Positions 9,282-17,291 of a stretch of 64,000 nucleotides of DNA are shown one piece after another. The stretch covers positions 4,650,001 to 4,714,000 of the forward strand of contig OY769938.1 of assembly GCA_963669295.1 (NCBI GenBank). The letters are read 5' to 3'. This stretch comes from G963669295 sp963669295 (GTDB lineage: Bacteria > Bacteroidota > Bacteroidia > Flavobacteriales_D > CALLUQ01). Position 1 is the stretch's first letter. Every line of letters starts with the position of its first letter. The position numbers were made by a program, and so were the translations under genes. Under the pieces are notes generated by a model that worked only from the letters and a program-made list of their open reading frames with translations, was not told the DNA's origin and made no database searches.

Positions 9282-10550
9282 ATGTCAAAAAAACTTCTTC
9301 CGAAAAGCACCTTTGGCAAGAATGTCTTAACGCTAATGACCGGCACGGTTCTCGCGCAGGTGATTCCCATTGCGTTGAGCCCTGTTTTATCGAGGTTGTT
9401 TACCAAGGATGAATTTGGAACGTTTGCTCTATATGCCAGTTTGTTGGGCTTTTTAGGTATTGTTGTTGGCGGCCGTTACGAGTTGGCCATCATGTTGCCC
9501 AAAAAGGATGAAGATGCCCGCAACCTGCTAGGGCTTACCTTGTTTATTACCCTGGGTGTTGCATTGCTTACCTTGTTGTCGGTCGTGTTTTTCCGAAATG
9601 ATGTGGCCACCTGGTTTCAAAGCCCCAACTTAGCCACCTGGCTTTGGCTACTTCCAGTAGGCGTATTGTTTGCAGGAGCTTATCAGGCGTTTAATTATTG
9701 GAGCAATCGAAAAAGTCAGTACAAGCGATTGGCTACCAGTAGGGTAGTGCGTGCAGTAGGGTCGTCGGGTGCTATGGTAGGCTTTGGTATGGCAGGTTTA
9801 AAAAAAGGCGGGTTGATACTTGGCGATACTATTGGGCAGGGATTAGCAACGCTTACACTTTGGTGGCAGGTATGGAAAGAAGATAGTCGACTGATTAAAG
9901 GTTGGAACCGATCGGGCATTAAGGCCATGGCGAAACGATATAATCAATTTCCCCGGTTTAACTTAGTGGGTGGGGTGGCCGAAAAAAGTGCGGCACAATT
10001 GCCGTTTTGGATGTTTGCTCCGGTATTTGGCGAGGCAATGGTTGGTGCATTGGGTATGACCTATCGTATTATTGGCACGCCCAATGCCATTATAGCACGT
10101 GCTTTTGGCGATGTGTTCCGCCAGCGTGCTGCAGAAACCTATGTCGATAAAGGAGAGTGTAGGCAACTGTTTCTTACCACGCTTAAACAATTGCTGCTTA
10201 TTGCTACGGTGCCGTTTATTATTTTGTTTTTTGTAGCACCAGTGGCTTTCGAATGGGTGCTTGGCGAAGGGTGGGGAGAAGCAGGAGTGTATGCAAAGCT
10301 GTTGGCACCTATGTTTTTCCTGCAATTCATTACCAATCCGCTTGCCAACATGTTTTTGGTGGCAGAGAAACAGAAATATGAGTTATTTTTGCAACTTTAT
10401 TTGGTCGCCGTAATAGGCGCTTCGCTTTACGTAGGATGCTACGTATATGGCGATGAGCGTTTAGCGGTGTTACTGGTGTCGATTTTACACAGTTCAAAAT
10501 ACCTCATTGAATTAGTACTTTCGTACCGTTATAGTTTAGGGAAACGATAA
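9282..10550 (+). CDS. Wzx-like polysaccharide/lipid-linked oligosaccharide flippase
   Basis: 422 residues and highly hydrophobic, with about a dozen transmembrane segments. The N-terminus (KSTFGKNVLTLMTGTVLAQV ... PVLSRLFTKDEFGTFALY) is typical of Wzx/RfbX proteins of the MOP superfamily, which turn undecaprenyl-linked O-units or capsule units across the inner membrane. It is 3 bases upstream of the wbpG-like gene and begins a four-gene run for an amidino-modified surface sugar. No glycosyltransferase, polymerase or nucleotide-sugar gene follows, so the rest of the pathway must be elsewhere. Confidence 0.88.
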   Translation: MSKKLLPKSTFGKNVLTLMTGTVLAQVIPIALSPVLSRLFTKDEFGTFALYASLLGFLGIVVGGRYELAIMLPKKDEDARNLLGLTLFITLGVALLTLLSVVFFRNDVATWFQSPNLATWLWLLPVGVLFAGAYQAFNYWSNRKSQYKRLATSRVVRAVGSSGAMVGFGMAGLKKGGLILGDTIGQGLATLTLWWQVWKEDSRLIKGWNRSGIKAMAKRYNQFPRFNLVGGVAEKSAAQLPFWMFAPVFGEAMVGALGMTYRIIGTPNAIIARAFGDVFRQRAAETYVDKGECRQLFLTTLKQLLLIATVPFIILFFVAPVAFEWVLGEGWGEAGVYAKLLAPMFFLQFITNPLANMFLVAEKQKYELFLQLYLVAVIGASLYVGCYVYGDERLAVLLVSILHSSKYLIELVLSYRYSLGKR

Positions 10551-10553
10551 TAC

Positions 10554-11693
10554 ATGAAGAGTCAACGAGAATATCAGGTATGTACCCGTTGTGTGATGGA
10601 TACGAGCGATCAAGAGATCACTTTTGATGCGGATGGAGTATGCAACCATTGTACAGAATACTTTGAGTTGGCCAAAGTATTGATTCCCGACCCAGAAGAA
10701 GCTCGTCGTCGTTATGAAGCCATGATGAATATGGTGATTGATAGTGGGAAAGGAAAAGAATACGATTGTGTGGTTGGATTAAGTGGGGGAGTAGATTCAT
10801 CGTATGTAGCTTACCTGGCCAAAGAAGCGGGGTTACGTGCCTTAACGGTGCACTTCGACAATGGCTGGAACTCAGAGTTGGCGGTAAAGAACATTGAGAA
10901 TATTGTCAATAAAACGGGGTTTGATTATCAAACCAATGTGGTGGATTGGGAGGAGTTTAAAGACCTTCAAATTGCTTTTCTAAAGGCTTCAGTGGCCAAT
11001 GCTGAAACCCCTACCGATCATGCTTTTTTAGCGGCCATCTACAAACTGTGCAAGCAATACAACATCAAATATAACCTGAACGGAAGCAACTTTGCTACCG
11101 AGGGAATCCTGCCCGATTCGTGGGGATATAACTCTAAAGATGTGAAGCACCTCAAGGCCATTCACAAGCAGTTTGGAAACATTAAGTTAAAAACCTATCC
11201 ACTGTTAGGCTTTCGTCGCGAGTTTTATTACACCTACTTTAAGGGGGTTAAAAACCTTCGCCCACTCAACCTTGTAGGGTACAAGAAAATGGAGGCCATG
11301 GAAGTGTTGAAGCGAGAATTCGGCTGGAAGTATTACGGAGGAAAGCATTACGAATCTACCTTCACCAAGTTTTTTCAAGCCTATATTTTACCTACAAAGT
11401 TTGGTTACGACAAACGAAGAGCACACCTTTCCAGTTTGATTTGTAACAACGAGATTACCCGTGAAGAAGCAGTTAAAGAGCTTTCGGAGCCCTTGTACCA
11501 ACCCAACGAGCTGGCCGAAGACAGGGAATACGTTTGCAAAAAGCTGGGATTGTCTGACCAGGAGTTTGAGCAGATTATGGATACTCCTGGAAAATCGCAC
11601 ACAGCCTATCCCAATTCTGAAGAACGCCTGAAGCGCATCTATCGCATTTATTATAAGCTGCGTGGCCGTGATAGTAACGCTTTGAAAAAATAA
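10554..11693 (+). CDS. N-acetyl sugar amidotransferase, WbpG/PseA-like
   Basis: 379 residues. An ATP-pyrophosphatase-type amidotransferase that, in the WbpG family, uses ammonia to make an acetamidino group on a nucleotide sugar or related monosaccharide. The N-terminus has two CxxC pairs (CTRC near 9-12 and CNHC near 28-31), probably a zinc ribbon. The PP-loop SGGVDSS lies near residue 76, followed by LRALTVHFDNGWNSELAV and LNGSNFATEGILP, all family marks. The hisH- and hisF-like genes follow directly. In known systems the glutaminase partner supplies ammonia through HisF2, so the three products probably act as one complex. Confidence 0.9.
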   Translation: MKSQREYQVCTRCVMDTSDQEITFDADGVCNHCTEYFELAKVLIPDPEEARRRYEAMMNMVIDSGKGKEYDCVVGLSGGVDSSYVAYLAKEAGLRALTVHFDNGWNSELAVKNIENIVNKTGFDYQTNVVDWEEFKDLQIAFLKASVANAETPTDHAFLAAIYKLCKQYNIKYNLNGSNFATEGILPDSWGYNSKDVKHLKAIHKQFGNIKLKTYPLLGFRREFYYTYFKGVKNLRPLNLVGYKKMEAMEVLKREFGWKYYGGKHYESTFTKFFQAYILPTKFGYDKRRAHLSSLICNNEITREEAVKELSEPLYQPNELAEDREYVCKKLGLSDQEFEQIMDTPGKSHTAYPNSEERLKRIYRIYYKLRGRDSNALKK

Positions 11694-11720
11694 TGGCGTT
11701 CACCACTGAACCATTTTACG

Positions 11721-11729
11721 TATCTTTTG
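11721..11729 (+). promoter_or_regulatory. Possible internal -7 promoter element before the hisH-like gene
   Basis: TATCTTTTG resembles TAnnTTTG with one extra base and lies 18 bases before the ATG at 11748, in a 54-base gap between wbpG and hisH. No clear -33 element is seen, so it is weak. Confidence 0.25.
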
Positions 11730-11747
11730 CCCCTAAAATTGCACGGC

Positions 11748-12368
11748 ATGATTGTCATCATTGATTATGGTGTTGGAAACTTGGGTTCTATTCGTAACAT
11801 GCTGAAGAAAATCGGCCATTCGAGCGAGATTTCTTCAGACCCCGAAGTAATTAAAAATGCGGAGAAGCTTATTTTACCTGGTGTTGGGGCCTTTGATGCT
11901 GGGATGTCGAAGTTGAATGAGACGGGGTTGGTGGCATTGCTTCATCAAAAGGTAATGGAAGAAAAAACACCTACCCTTGGCATTTGTTTGGGCATGCAAC
12001 TGATGACAAAAGGAAGTGAGGAGGGACAAGAAGCAGGATTGGGCTGGGTAGATGCCCAATGTGTGCGTTTTCGGTTTGATGAAGGAAAAAAGTTAAAAGT
12101 TCCCCACATGGGTTGGAATTATGTGCATGCACAAAAAGAGCATGCCCTGTTTGATGGAATGTTTGAAGCACCGCGATTTTACTTTGTACACTCCTTTCAT
12201 TTGCAATGCAACAATGCTCAAGATGTTTTTCTCACGGCCAATTATGGCTATGATTTTACGGCCTCATTTGTGGTGGACAATGTTATGGGGGTGCAGTTCC
12301 ACCCCGAAAAATCACATAAATTTGGTATGCAAATCCTTAAAAACTTTGCAACATACGTTGCTTCTTAA
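11748..12368 (+). CDS. HisH2-type class I glutamine amidotransferase for sugar amidination
   Basis: 206 residues from ATG 11748 (MIVIIDYGVGNLGSIRNM). The triad is visible: nucleophile Cys in LGICLGMQLM near residue 80, and His and Glu in FHPEKSH near 185. It is homologous to HisH, the glutaminase of imidazole-glycerol-phosphate synthase. No histidine genes are nearby and it sits between wbpG- and hisF-like genes, so it most likely feeds ammonia to sugar amidination (HisH2). An upstream TTG at 11727 would overlap the possible -7 element and add a poorly conserved extension, so it was not used. Confidence 0.87.
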   Translation: MIVIIDYGVGNLGSIRNMLKKIGHSSEISSDPEVIKNAEKLILPGVGAFDAGMSKLNETGLVALLHQKVMEEKTPTLGICLGMQLMTKGSEEGQEAGLGWVDAQCVRFRFDEGKKLKVPHMGWNYVHAQKEHALFDGMFEAPRFYFVHSFHLQCNNAQDVFLTANYGYDFTASFVVDNVMGVQFHPEKSHKFGMQILKNFATYVAS

Positions 12369-12377
12369 CACGTGTTC

Positions 12378-13139
12378 ATGGCCATTACTCGAGTAATACC
12401 GGTATTGTTGTTGCGCAACCAGGGATTGGTGAAGAGCGTAAAGTTTAAAGCCCCTAAGTATGTGGGCGACCCGATTAATGCTGTGCGGATTTTTAATGAC
12501 AAGGAGGTAGACGAACTGGTGTTTTTAGACATTACAGCAAGCACAGAAGGAAAGCCAGTGCCTTTAGCGTTATTGCAAGATATTGCTACTGAATGCTTCA
12601 TGCCGCTTTGTTATGGTGGGGGGATACGAAGTTTAAAAGACATTCAACAAATCATACAGGTAGGGGTAGAAAAAATAGCATTGAATACCATTGCTCATGA
12701 GCAACCACAGCTGATTCAAGAGGCAGCAGCGGTTTATGGGTCTTCTTCGGTGGTAGTAAGCATGGATGTAAAGAAGAACCTTTTTGGCAAGTGGCAGGTG
12801 TGGACCAAAGGAGGAACCGTAAATACAAAGAAAGACCCCGTAGCCTGGGCCAAAGAGGTAGAAGCACTTGGCGCAGGCGAGTTGATGGTACAATCGATCG
12901 ATAAAGATGGTACCATGAGCGGTTACGACCTCGAGTTGATTCGTAGGGTAGCGCAGGCCGTTGAGGTGCCCGTTATTGCATGCAGTGGAGCTGGAACGGT
13001 AGAAGATCTTGCCAGACCCATTAAAGAAGCCAACGCCTCGGCAGTAGCTGCTGGTAGCCTTTTTGTGTTTCATGGCAAGCACCGTGCCGTACTTATTCAA
13101 TATCCTGGGCAGCAAGTGTTGAGGCAGTTGTTCTCTTAA
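12378..13139 (+). CDS. HisF2-type cyclase-like subunit for sugar amidination
   Basis: 253 residues from ATG 12378 (MAITRVIPVLLLRNQGLVKS), a TIM barrel homologous to HisF. Family segments include KAPKYVGDPINAVRIFNDKE, VDELVFLDI, PLCYGGGIRSLKDI and VIACSGAGTVEDL. In the true histidine pathway HisF cyclises PRFAR. Here, next to a WbpG-type amidotransferase, it more likely channels ammonia from the HisH-like subunit. A GTG at 12372 is an alternative start. The gene starts 9 bases after hisH ends and closes the cluster. Confidence 0.87.
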   Translation: MAITRVIPVLLLRNQGLVKSVKFKAPKYVGDPINAVRIFNDKEVDELVFLDITASTEGKPVPLALLQDIATECFMPLCYGGGIRSLKDIQQIIQVGVEKIALNTIAHEQPQLIQEAAAVYGSSSVVVSMDVKKNLFGKWQVWTKGGTVNTKKDPVAWAKEVEALGAGELMVQSIDKDGTMSGYDLELIRRVAQAVEVPVIACSGAGTVEDLARPIKEANASAVAAGSLFVFHGKHRAVLIQYPGQQVLRQLFS

Positions 13140-13213
13140 TTTTCGGGGTATAAATACAAAAGCGATACCATTACAGCACCGCCTTTGTTGAGAAAGCATA
13201 TTAGCGTGGGTAA

Positions 13214-14830
13214 TTATTGCACGATTAAACGTTTTACAGCAGTTCCTTGTTTGCTCCGTACCTGAATCAAATACACCCCATTATCAAGTTGATGGGTGTT
13301 TAATTGCACCCTGGTACCACTAACACTGTGCTGCATTATTTGTTGCCCCATGGTGCTGTATACCGTTAGCTGCCCGTTGATGGGGACGCTGAAATCGATG
13401 TGTGCCACATCGCGTGCCGGGTTGGGATAGAGGCTTACCTGTTGCGATAGGTCTCTTTCTTTGATACCAATAACATCGTTGGCACAGTTGCCGGGCATGT
13501 TGTTGTCTAACCAGCCAATGCGTTGTGCCAGCCAGTTTTTGAAATAGGTAATTTCCTCGTCGTAATCTTGTGGTATCGGAGTAGGCTCAGCCCAAATGTA
13601 TTGCCCTAAATGCGGCCATAAAGTAAAGTTGCGGTCAATGGCGGCCTGAATGTCACCACGCTGGGCGTCAATCCATTGGTAAAGAGTATCGAGGTGTAAA
13701 GGCCCCTGGCGTAGTTCACTCCACCGACAAGCCAAATGGTTGGTAAACAAGGTGTCGGCCATCATGTCTTGCCACCATACCGGCATGGATTCAAAGTCTT
13801 CGCAGCCCGGTTGGCTTTGTAAGTAAGTCCAACCGGTATAATCAGTACACGAACAAACATCGGAATAGCCATAGGTTTGGTCAAAATCCCAAATAGGACC
13901 CATGTTTAGCTTTCCACCTTTACTGTCTTTGTCTTTATGCATGTAGGTGCTCAGCTTGTAACCGTCAGAGTTTTTGCTCAACTCGTTTACAATAAGAAAG
14001 TCGGTAAAGGAAGTGATGTTAATGTAGTCGTTGTAGCGGTTGCCCAGCCCATTTTGGTAGTTATTGGCAAACACAGCATCTTCAAATTCATTCATATACC
14101 CTTGTATGTAGCTGGTTTGTTGTGCCTGAATGTTTCCAGCCTTAGGATAGTAGTATTGGTAAAACATGGGTTGATTTCCCATGGAGTTGTGGTTGGTGCT
14201 ATAGCCCTGGGGAGTATCTTCCAGCCAATCGATGCGTAAAATGTAGCCCCCCGTAACAGAGTCTCCAGCCAGGTCGTCGGCATCTAATTTGGCAATGTCT
14301 ACACGGTCGTTGTCGCGTTTAATTTTTTCGGTTAAGATGTAGAGCCCCTGGTATTGTCCATCGATGATTACTTCGCAGTATTGCCAGCGCGAAGCATAGT
14401 GCCCCATGCGCTGAAACAAGTAAAAACTCATGGGAATGCGTATTTGGGTTTTATCAATCACCATGGCATGCAGTACCCAATCTTCCTCTTTGGGCATGTT
14501 AAGCAAGGCTATGCTGGTGTCTTGCCCGCCACTGGTCCATAATTCGATGGAGTAGTTTTTCTTGTCAAAGTCTTGCGTGGAGTTGCCTCTGAATTCAATA
14601 CCACACTTGCCGTTATAGTGGTTCCACGGATCGTTGATGCTGTTAGTTTGGCCGATGCCGTTGTATATAATGCCCATGTCTACCATTACTTTGGGCTCGT
14701 CTACAATGGTGTTGCCACTGGTATTGATGACTACAATAGGTAGGGTAGAAGTGGTTAACTGCGCTGCGCTTTCCATTGCAGGCAGTGTAAGAGAGAGTAA
14801 AGCAATGGAGTAGCGAAGTAGTTTTTTCAT
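13214..14830 (-). CDS. CotH-like kinase-fold protein secreted by T9SS
   Basis: 538 residues. A signal peptide (residues 1-23, ending SAAQ) is followed by a CotH-type domain: GIEFRGNSTQDFDKKNYSIE, DWVLHAMVIDKTQIRIPMS, DGQYQGLYILTEKIKRDNDR, GGYILRIDW and the magnesium-site segment MGPIWDFDQTYG. CotH proteins are atypical kinases that phosphorylate extracellular protein in Bacillus spores; the Bacteroidota substrates are unknown. The last ~75 residues are a type A T9SS sorting domain (SLYPNPARDVAHIDF ... GVYLIQVRSKQG.. KRLIVQ), so the protein should reach the outer surface or medium. A pentanucleotide repeat array lies about 20 bases before its start codon. Confidence 0.87.
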   Translation of the reverse strand: MKKLLRYSIALLSLTLPAMESAAQLTTSTLPIVVINTSGNTIVDEPKVMVDMGIIYNGIGQTNSINDPWNHYNGKCGIEFRGNSTQDFDKKNYSIELWTSGGQDTSIALLNMPKEEDWVLHAMVIDKTQIRIPMSFYLFQRMGHYASRWQYCEVIIDGQYQGLYILTEKIKRDNDRVDIAKLDADDLAGDSVTGGYILRIDWLEDTPQGYSTNHNSMGNQPMFYQYYYPKAGNIQAQQTSYIQGYMNEFEDAVFANNYQNGLGNRYNDYINITSFTDFLIVNELSKNSDGYKLSTYMHKDKDSKGGKLNMGPIWDFDQTYGYSDVCSCTDYTGWTYLQSQPGCEDFESMPVWWQDMMADTLFTNHLACRWSELRQGPLHLDTLYQWIDAQRGDIQAAIDRNFTLWPHLGQYIWAEPTPIPQDYDEEITYFKNWLAQRIGWLDNNMPGNCANDVIGIKERDLSQQVSLYPNPARDVAHIDFSVPINGQLTVYSTMGQQIMQHSVSGTRVQLNTHQLDNGVYLIQVRSKQGTAVKRLIVQ

Positions 14831-14850
14831 GTGAAATGGTTTAGTTGGTT

Positions 14851-14888
14851 TGTGCTGTGCTGTGCTGTGCTGTGCTGTGCTGTGCTGT
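14851..14888. repeat. Pentanucleotide tandem repeat (TGTGC)7.6, 5' of the cotH-like gene
   Basis: Seven perfect TGTGC units and a partial eighth run without interruption from 14851 to 14888. On the cotH coding strand this reads GCACA repeats ending 20 bases before the ATG. Slippage here would change the length of the 5' leader by steps of five. Confidence 0.95.
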
Positions 14889-14931
14889 TATTCGTTAACA
14901 CGCAAAGAGCTTACAAAAGGTTGCCTTGTGG

Positions 14932-16626
14932 TTAAAATTTAAATAGTAGGGCTGCTTTTAACCCGAAACGGTTGGGAACAAACCCACCTACTTCATGAAT
15001 TTGTAGGTTGTAAAATCCTTCGAACTGACCGACAAAACGATTGGAGATTTGTTGGGTAACCCCGGCATTAAAGAAGGCAGAATTGATGAAGAAGTCACGC
15101 TCCTTTTCGTTAAATTCTAATAATTCATTTCCTTCTTCATCGTCTATTTGGTAGTAAAATGAGTGTATTTGAGATAATGTGAAGTAAGATTTCAAGCCAG
15201 CACCTATATAGGGGGCAGTGCTGGTGTTGGGGAAGAATTGATACTTGATGCCAATGGTGTTTTGCAAAGAGCTTTGATCCAGGTGGAGGGCATTGAATTC
15301 TACTTCTTCGAGGTCTTCTTCTTCTACCCCTAAATCGTTGAGCACAAACAACAGGTCTTCTTCTGCGTAGTGATCTACAAAATTGGTGTTGTGGTATTCT
15401 ACATCGAATGTAATGCCTAATCGATTGGACAGGAAAGCTTCAGCACGTATACCAAATGAAAAGCCTCCTTCAGAGGTTTCATCGGGTTCTTCTTCAAATT
15501 CAAGGAGCGACCAACCATAACCGCCAATCAGGCCTAGCTTCGCGTCTTTCAAGAAGGTTTTCCCTCCTTCCAGTCTGTCTTCCACCGTTCCCACAGTATC
15601 TATGATCACTGCTTCACTCGAAAGGCTATCGGTAGCCCCGGTGGCTGTACTGTCAGGTGTGGCAAGCGATTCAAGGGAGTTGGTAGCGTCGTTTCTTGCT
15701 GTATCAATAGGGGTGTTTTCGGCATTGGTGAGGGTATTTTCAGTATTGCGGGTTTCCTCAGGTGTCTTTAAGCGTGTTGCTGTGTTGTTTTTTTCGGGTT
15801 GATTAGAGGTCGTGTTATTTGTTACGTTTGCTAATGCATCAATTGCTTGATCGTTTAGTTGGTTGAAGGTCGTGTTATTAGATTTGTTTTGTGGGGCGTT
15901 GGTGGTTTCTGAGGCAGTGCTTTCTGCGCTGATGTTGATGGTTGTTTCTTGGGTTGTGTTTGTAGTGTTTAGGGGAAGGGTAGAGGTGCTTTTTTTGCTG
16001 TCATCGTAATTTTTAAATAGCTCTCCTTCAGTATTTTGTGATTTTCCACTTAAATTATTTGTTTTAGATTGGTTTTCTTTTCTATTTGCTTGCGAAACAA
16101 GCGGGGTGTTGTGGGTAGTATTGGGGGTGTTTTCTTCTTCTTCAGAGGGAGTAGAGCCGTTGCTTTTTTGATGGTTGTTAGCGAGAGAAGGTGTATTGTT
16201 TTGTGATGTAGTGTGAGGTAGCTCTGCATTTGCCTCGTTGGTTTCATTTGCAATGTTGACCGGGGTAGCCATTTCCTCACGATTGTGTTGAGGCATTTCG
16301 TTGGGTATTGGTGGAGCCTGGTTGATATGTGTGGTATTGCCTTCCGTTACCACTTCTGTGGTAGGTTCGTTAGAAGGTATATTGTTGGTATGGTCGGTGT
16401 TAAGGTAAATAATAACTCCTGTGGTAATGATTCCAGCTACAATGAAGGGGACAATTTTTAAAAATCCGCCTGATAAACCACTGCCAATGTTGCCTTCTGC
16501 ACCACCCGTAGGAGGAGGGTTTTGTAGCATACTGGCCATGCCTTGCCAATCGGCTTCCTCAAACCCAAAATCCATAGGTTCGTTCAGCTTATCGCCCAGT
16601 ATTTTATCAAAATCCTTATCCTGCAT
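14932..16626 (-). CDS. Inner-membrane anchor plus low-complexity linker plus outer-membrane beta-barrel; probable partner of the ECF sigma factor
   Basis: 564 residues from ATG 16626. Residues 1-65 are cytoplasmic and acidic, with DKILGDKLNEPMDFGFEEADWQGM, a pattern seen in Bacteroidota anti-sigma-like N-termini. One membrane helix follows (FLKIVPFIVAGIITTGVIIYL, ~58-80). Residues ~90-350 are a long Thr/Asn/Ser-rich linker. The last ~200 residues are strand-rich with a terminal Phe (FGLKAALLFKF), as in outer-membrane barrels (LGLIGGYGWSLLEFEEE, FGIRAEAFLSNRLGITFDVEYH). The layout suggests one chain bridging both membranes. The start overlaps the sigma factor stop by 11 bases, so they are co-expressed. 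A start at 16656 is also possible. Confidence 0.8.
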   Translation of the reverse strand: MQDKDFDKILGDKLNEPMDFGFEEADWQGMASMLQNPPPTGGAEGNIGSGLSGGFLKIVPFIVAGIITTGVIIYLNTDHTNNIPSNEPTTEVVTEGNTTHINQAPPIPNEMPQHNREEMATPVNIANETNEANAELPHTTSQNNTPSLANNHQKSNGSTPSEEEENTPNTTHNTPLVSQANRKENQSKTNNLSGKSQNTEGELFKNYDDSKKSTSTLPLNTTNTTQETTINISAESTASETTNAPQNKSNNTTFNQLNDQAIDALANVTNNTTSNQPEKNNTATRLKTPEETRNTENTLTNAENTPIDTARNDATNSLESLATPDSTATGATDSLSSEAVIIDTVGTVEDRLEGGKTFLKDAKLGLIGGYGWSLLEFEEEPDETSEGGFSFGIRAEAFLSNRLGITFDVEYHNTNFVDHYAEEDLLFVLNDLGVEEEDLEEVEFNALHLDQSSLQNTIGIKYQFFPNTSTAPYIGAGLKSYFTLSQIHSFYYQIDDEEGNELLEFNEKERDFFINSAFFNAGVTQQISNRFVGQFEGFYNLQIHEVGGFVPNRFGLKAALLFKF

Positions 16627-17182
16627 ATCTGCCTTTGCTTTGATGGGTTGATGCAATGAGTGTTTTTAGTTTTGCCCTTGCCTTGGCCAAATTCGATTTT
16701 GAAGTACCTGTGGTAATGCCCAGTTTTTCAGCTATTTCATGGTGTTTAAATCCTTCTACGGCATATAAAATAAAGACCATGCGATAGGCTGGGGGGAGTT
16801 GTTGTACCAGTTCCAGCACTTCTGCTGCCGAAATTTGCGCTAAGATTTCCGAATCGGTTTCATATGTTTCTGCATACTCCAAGTCAACATTATACGGTTC
16901 GTGCTGCGTTTTGCGATAATGGTCGATTGCGGTGTTTACAAAAATCTTGTTGATCCAGCCTTTGAACGACAGTTCAGGGTTGTATTTGTCGAGTCGAGTA
17001 AGCACCTTGTAAAAACCATCGTTTAGCAGCTCCTTTGCTTCTTCACGATTGCGGGCATAGCGAGAACAGATGGTCATCCCGTAGTTGTAAAACTGTTGAT
17101 ACAACTGCTTTTGACACTCGGGATTCCCTTCCTTACAACATGCTATTAAGTCGTCTAGCCCGTCTTTCATTACCGGTTTCAA
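16616..17182 (-). CDS. ECF-type RNA polymerase sigma factor
   Basis: 188 residues with sigma region 2 (SRYARNREEAKELLNDGFYKVLTRLDKYNPELSFKGW in two adjacent blocks, ~37-75) and region 4 helix-turn-helix (LPPAYRMVFILYAVEGF, then HHEIAEKLGITTGTSKSNLAKARAKL, ~125-175). It lacks regions 1 and 3, as expected for the extracytoplasmic-function group. The downstream overlapping gene codes for an envelope-spanning protein with an anti-sigma-like N-terminus, the probable signal source. Its regulon is unknown, and the adjacent LRR lipoprotein and CotH-like genes are candidates. Confidence 0.93.
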   Translation of the reverse strand: MKPVMKDGLDDLIACCKEGNPECQKQLYQQFYNYGMTICSRYARNREEAKELLNDGFYKVLTRLDKYNPELSFKGWINKIFVNTAIDHYRKTQHEPYNVDLEYAETYETDSEILAQISAAEVLELVQQLPPAYRMVFILYAVEGFKHHEIAEKLGITTGTSKSNLAKARAKLKTLIASTHQSKGRYAG

Positions 17183-17291
17183 TTGCTAACACGGAGGTTT
17201 TGGGAAAAAGGTTGCCTAATGGTACAAAATATTGAAAATCTTTTGATGTGTTCTTGCTTTTTCCTTCAAATGGGCGAAAACAATGATGAAA

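Noticed and set aside
11748..13139. Histidine biosynthesis genes hisH and hisF
   Set aside because: The neighbours are a flippase and a WbpG-type amidotransferase with no other his genes, so the sugar-amidination paralogues are more likely.
12633..13199. 188-codon frame opposite the hisF-like gene
   Set aside because: It lies antisense to a clearly conserved TIM-barrel gene and has no domain features.
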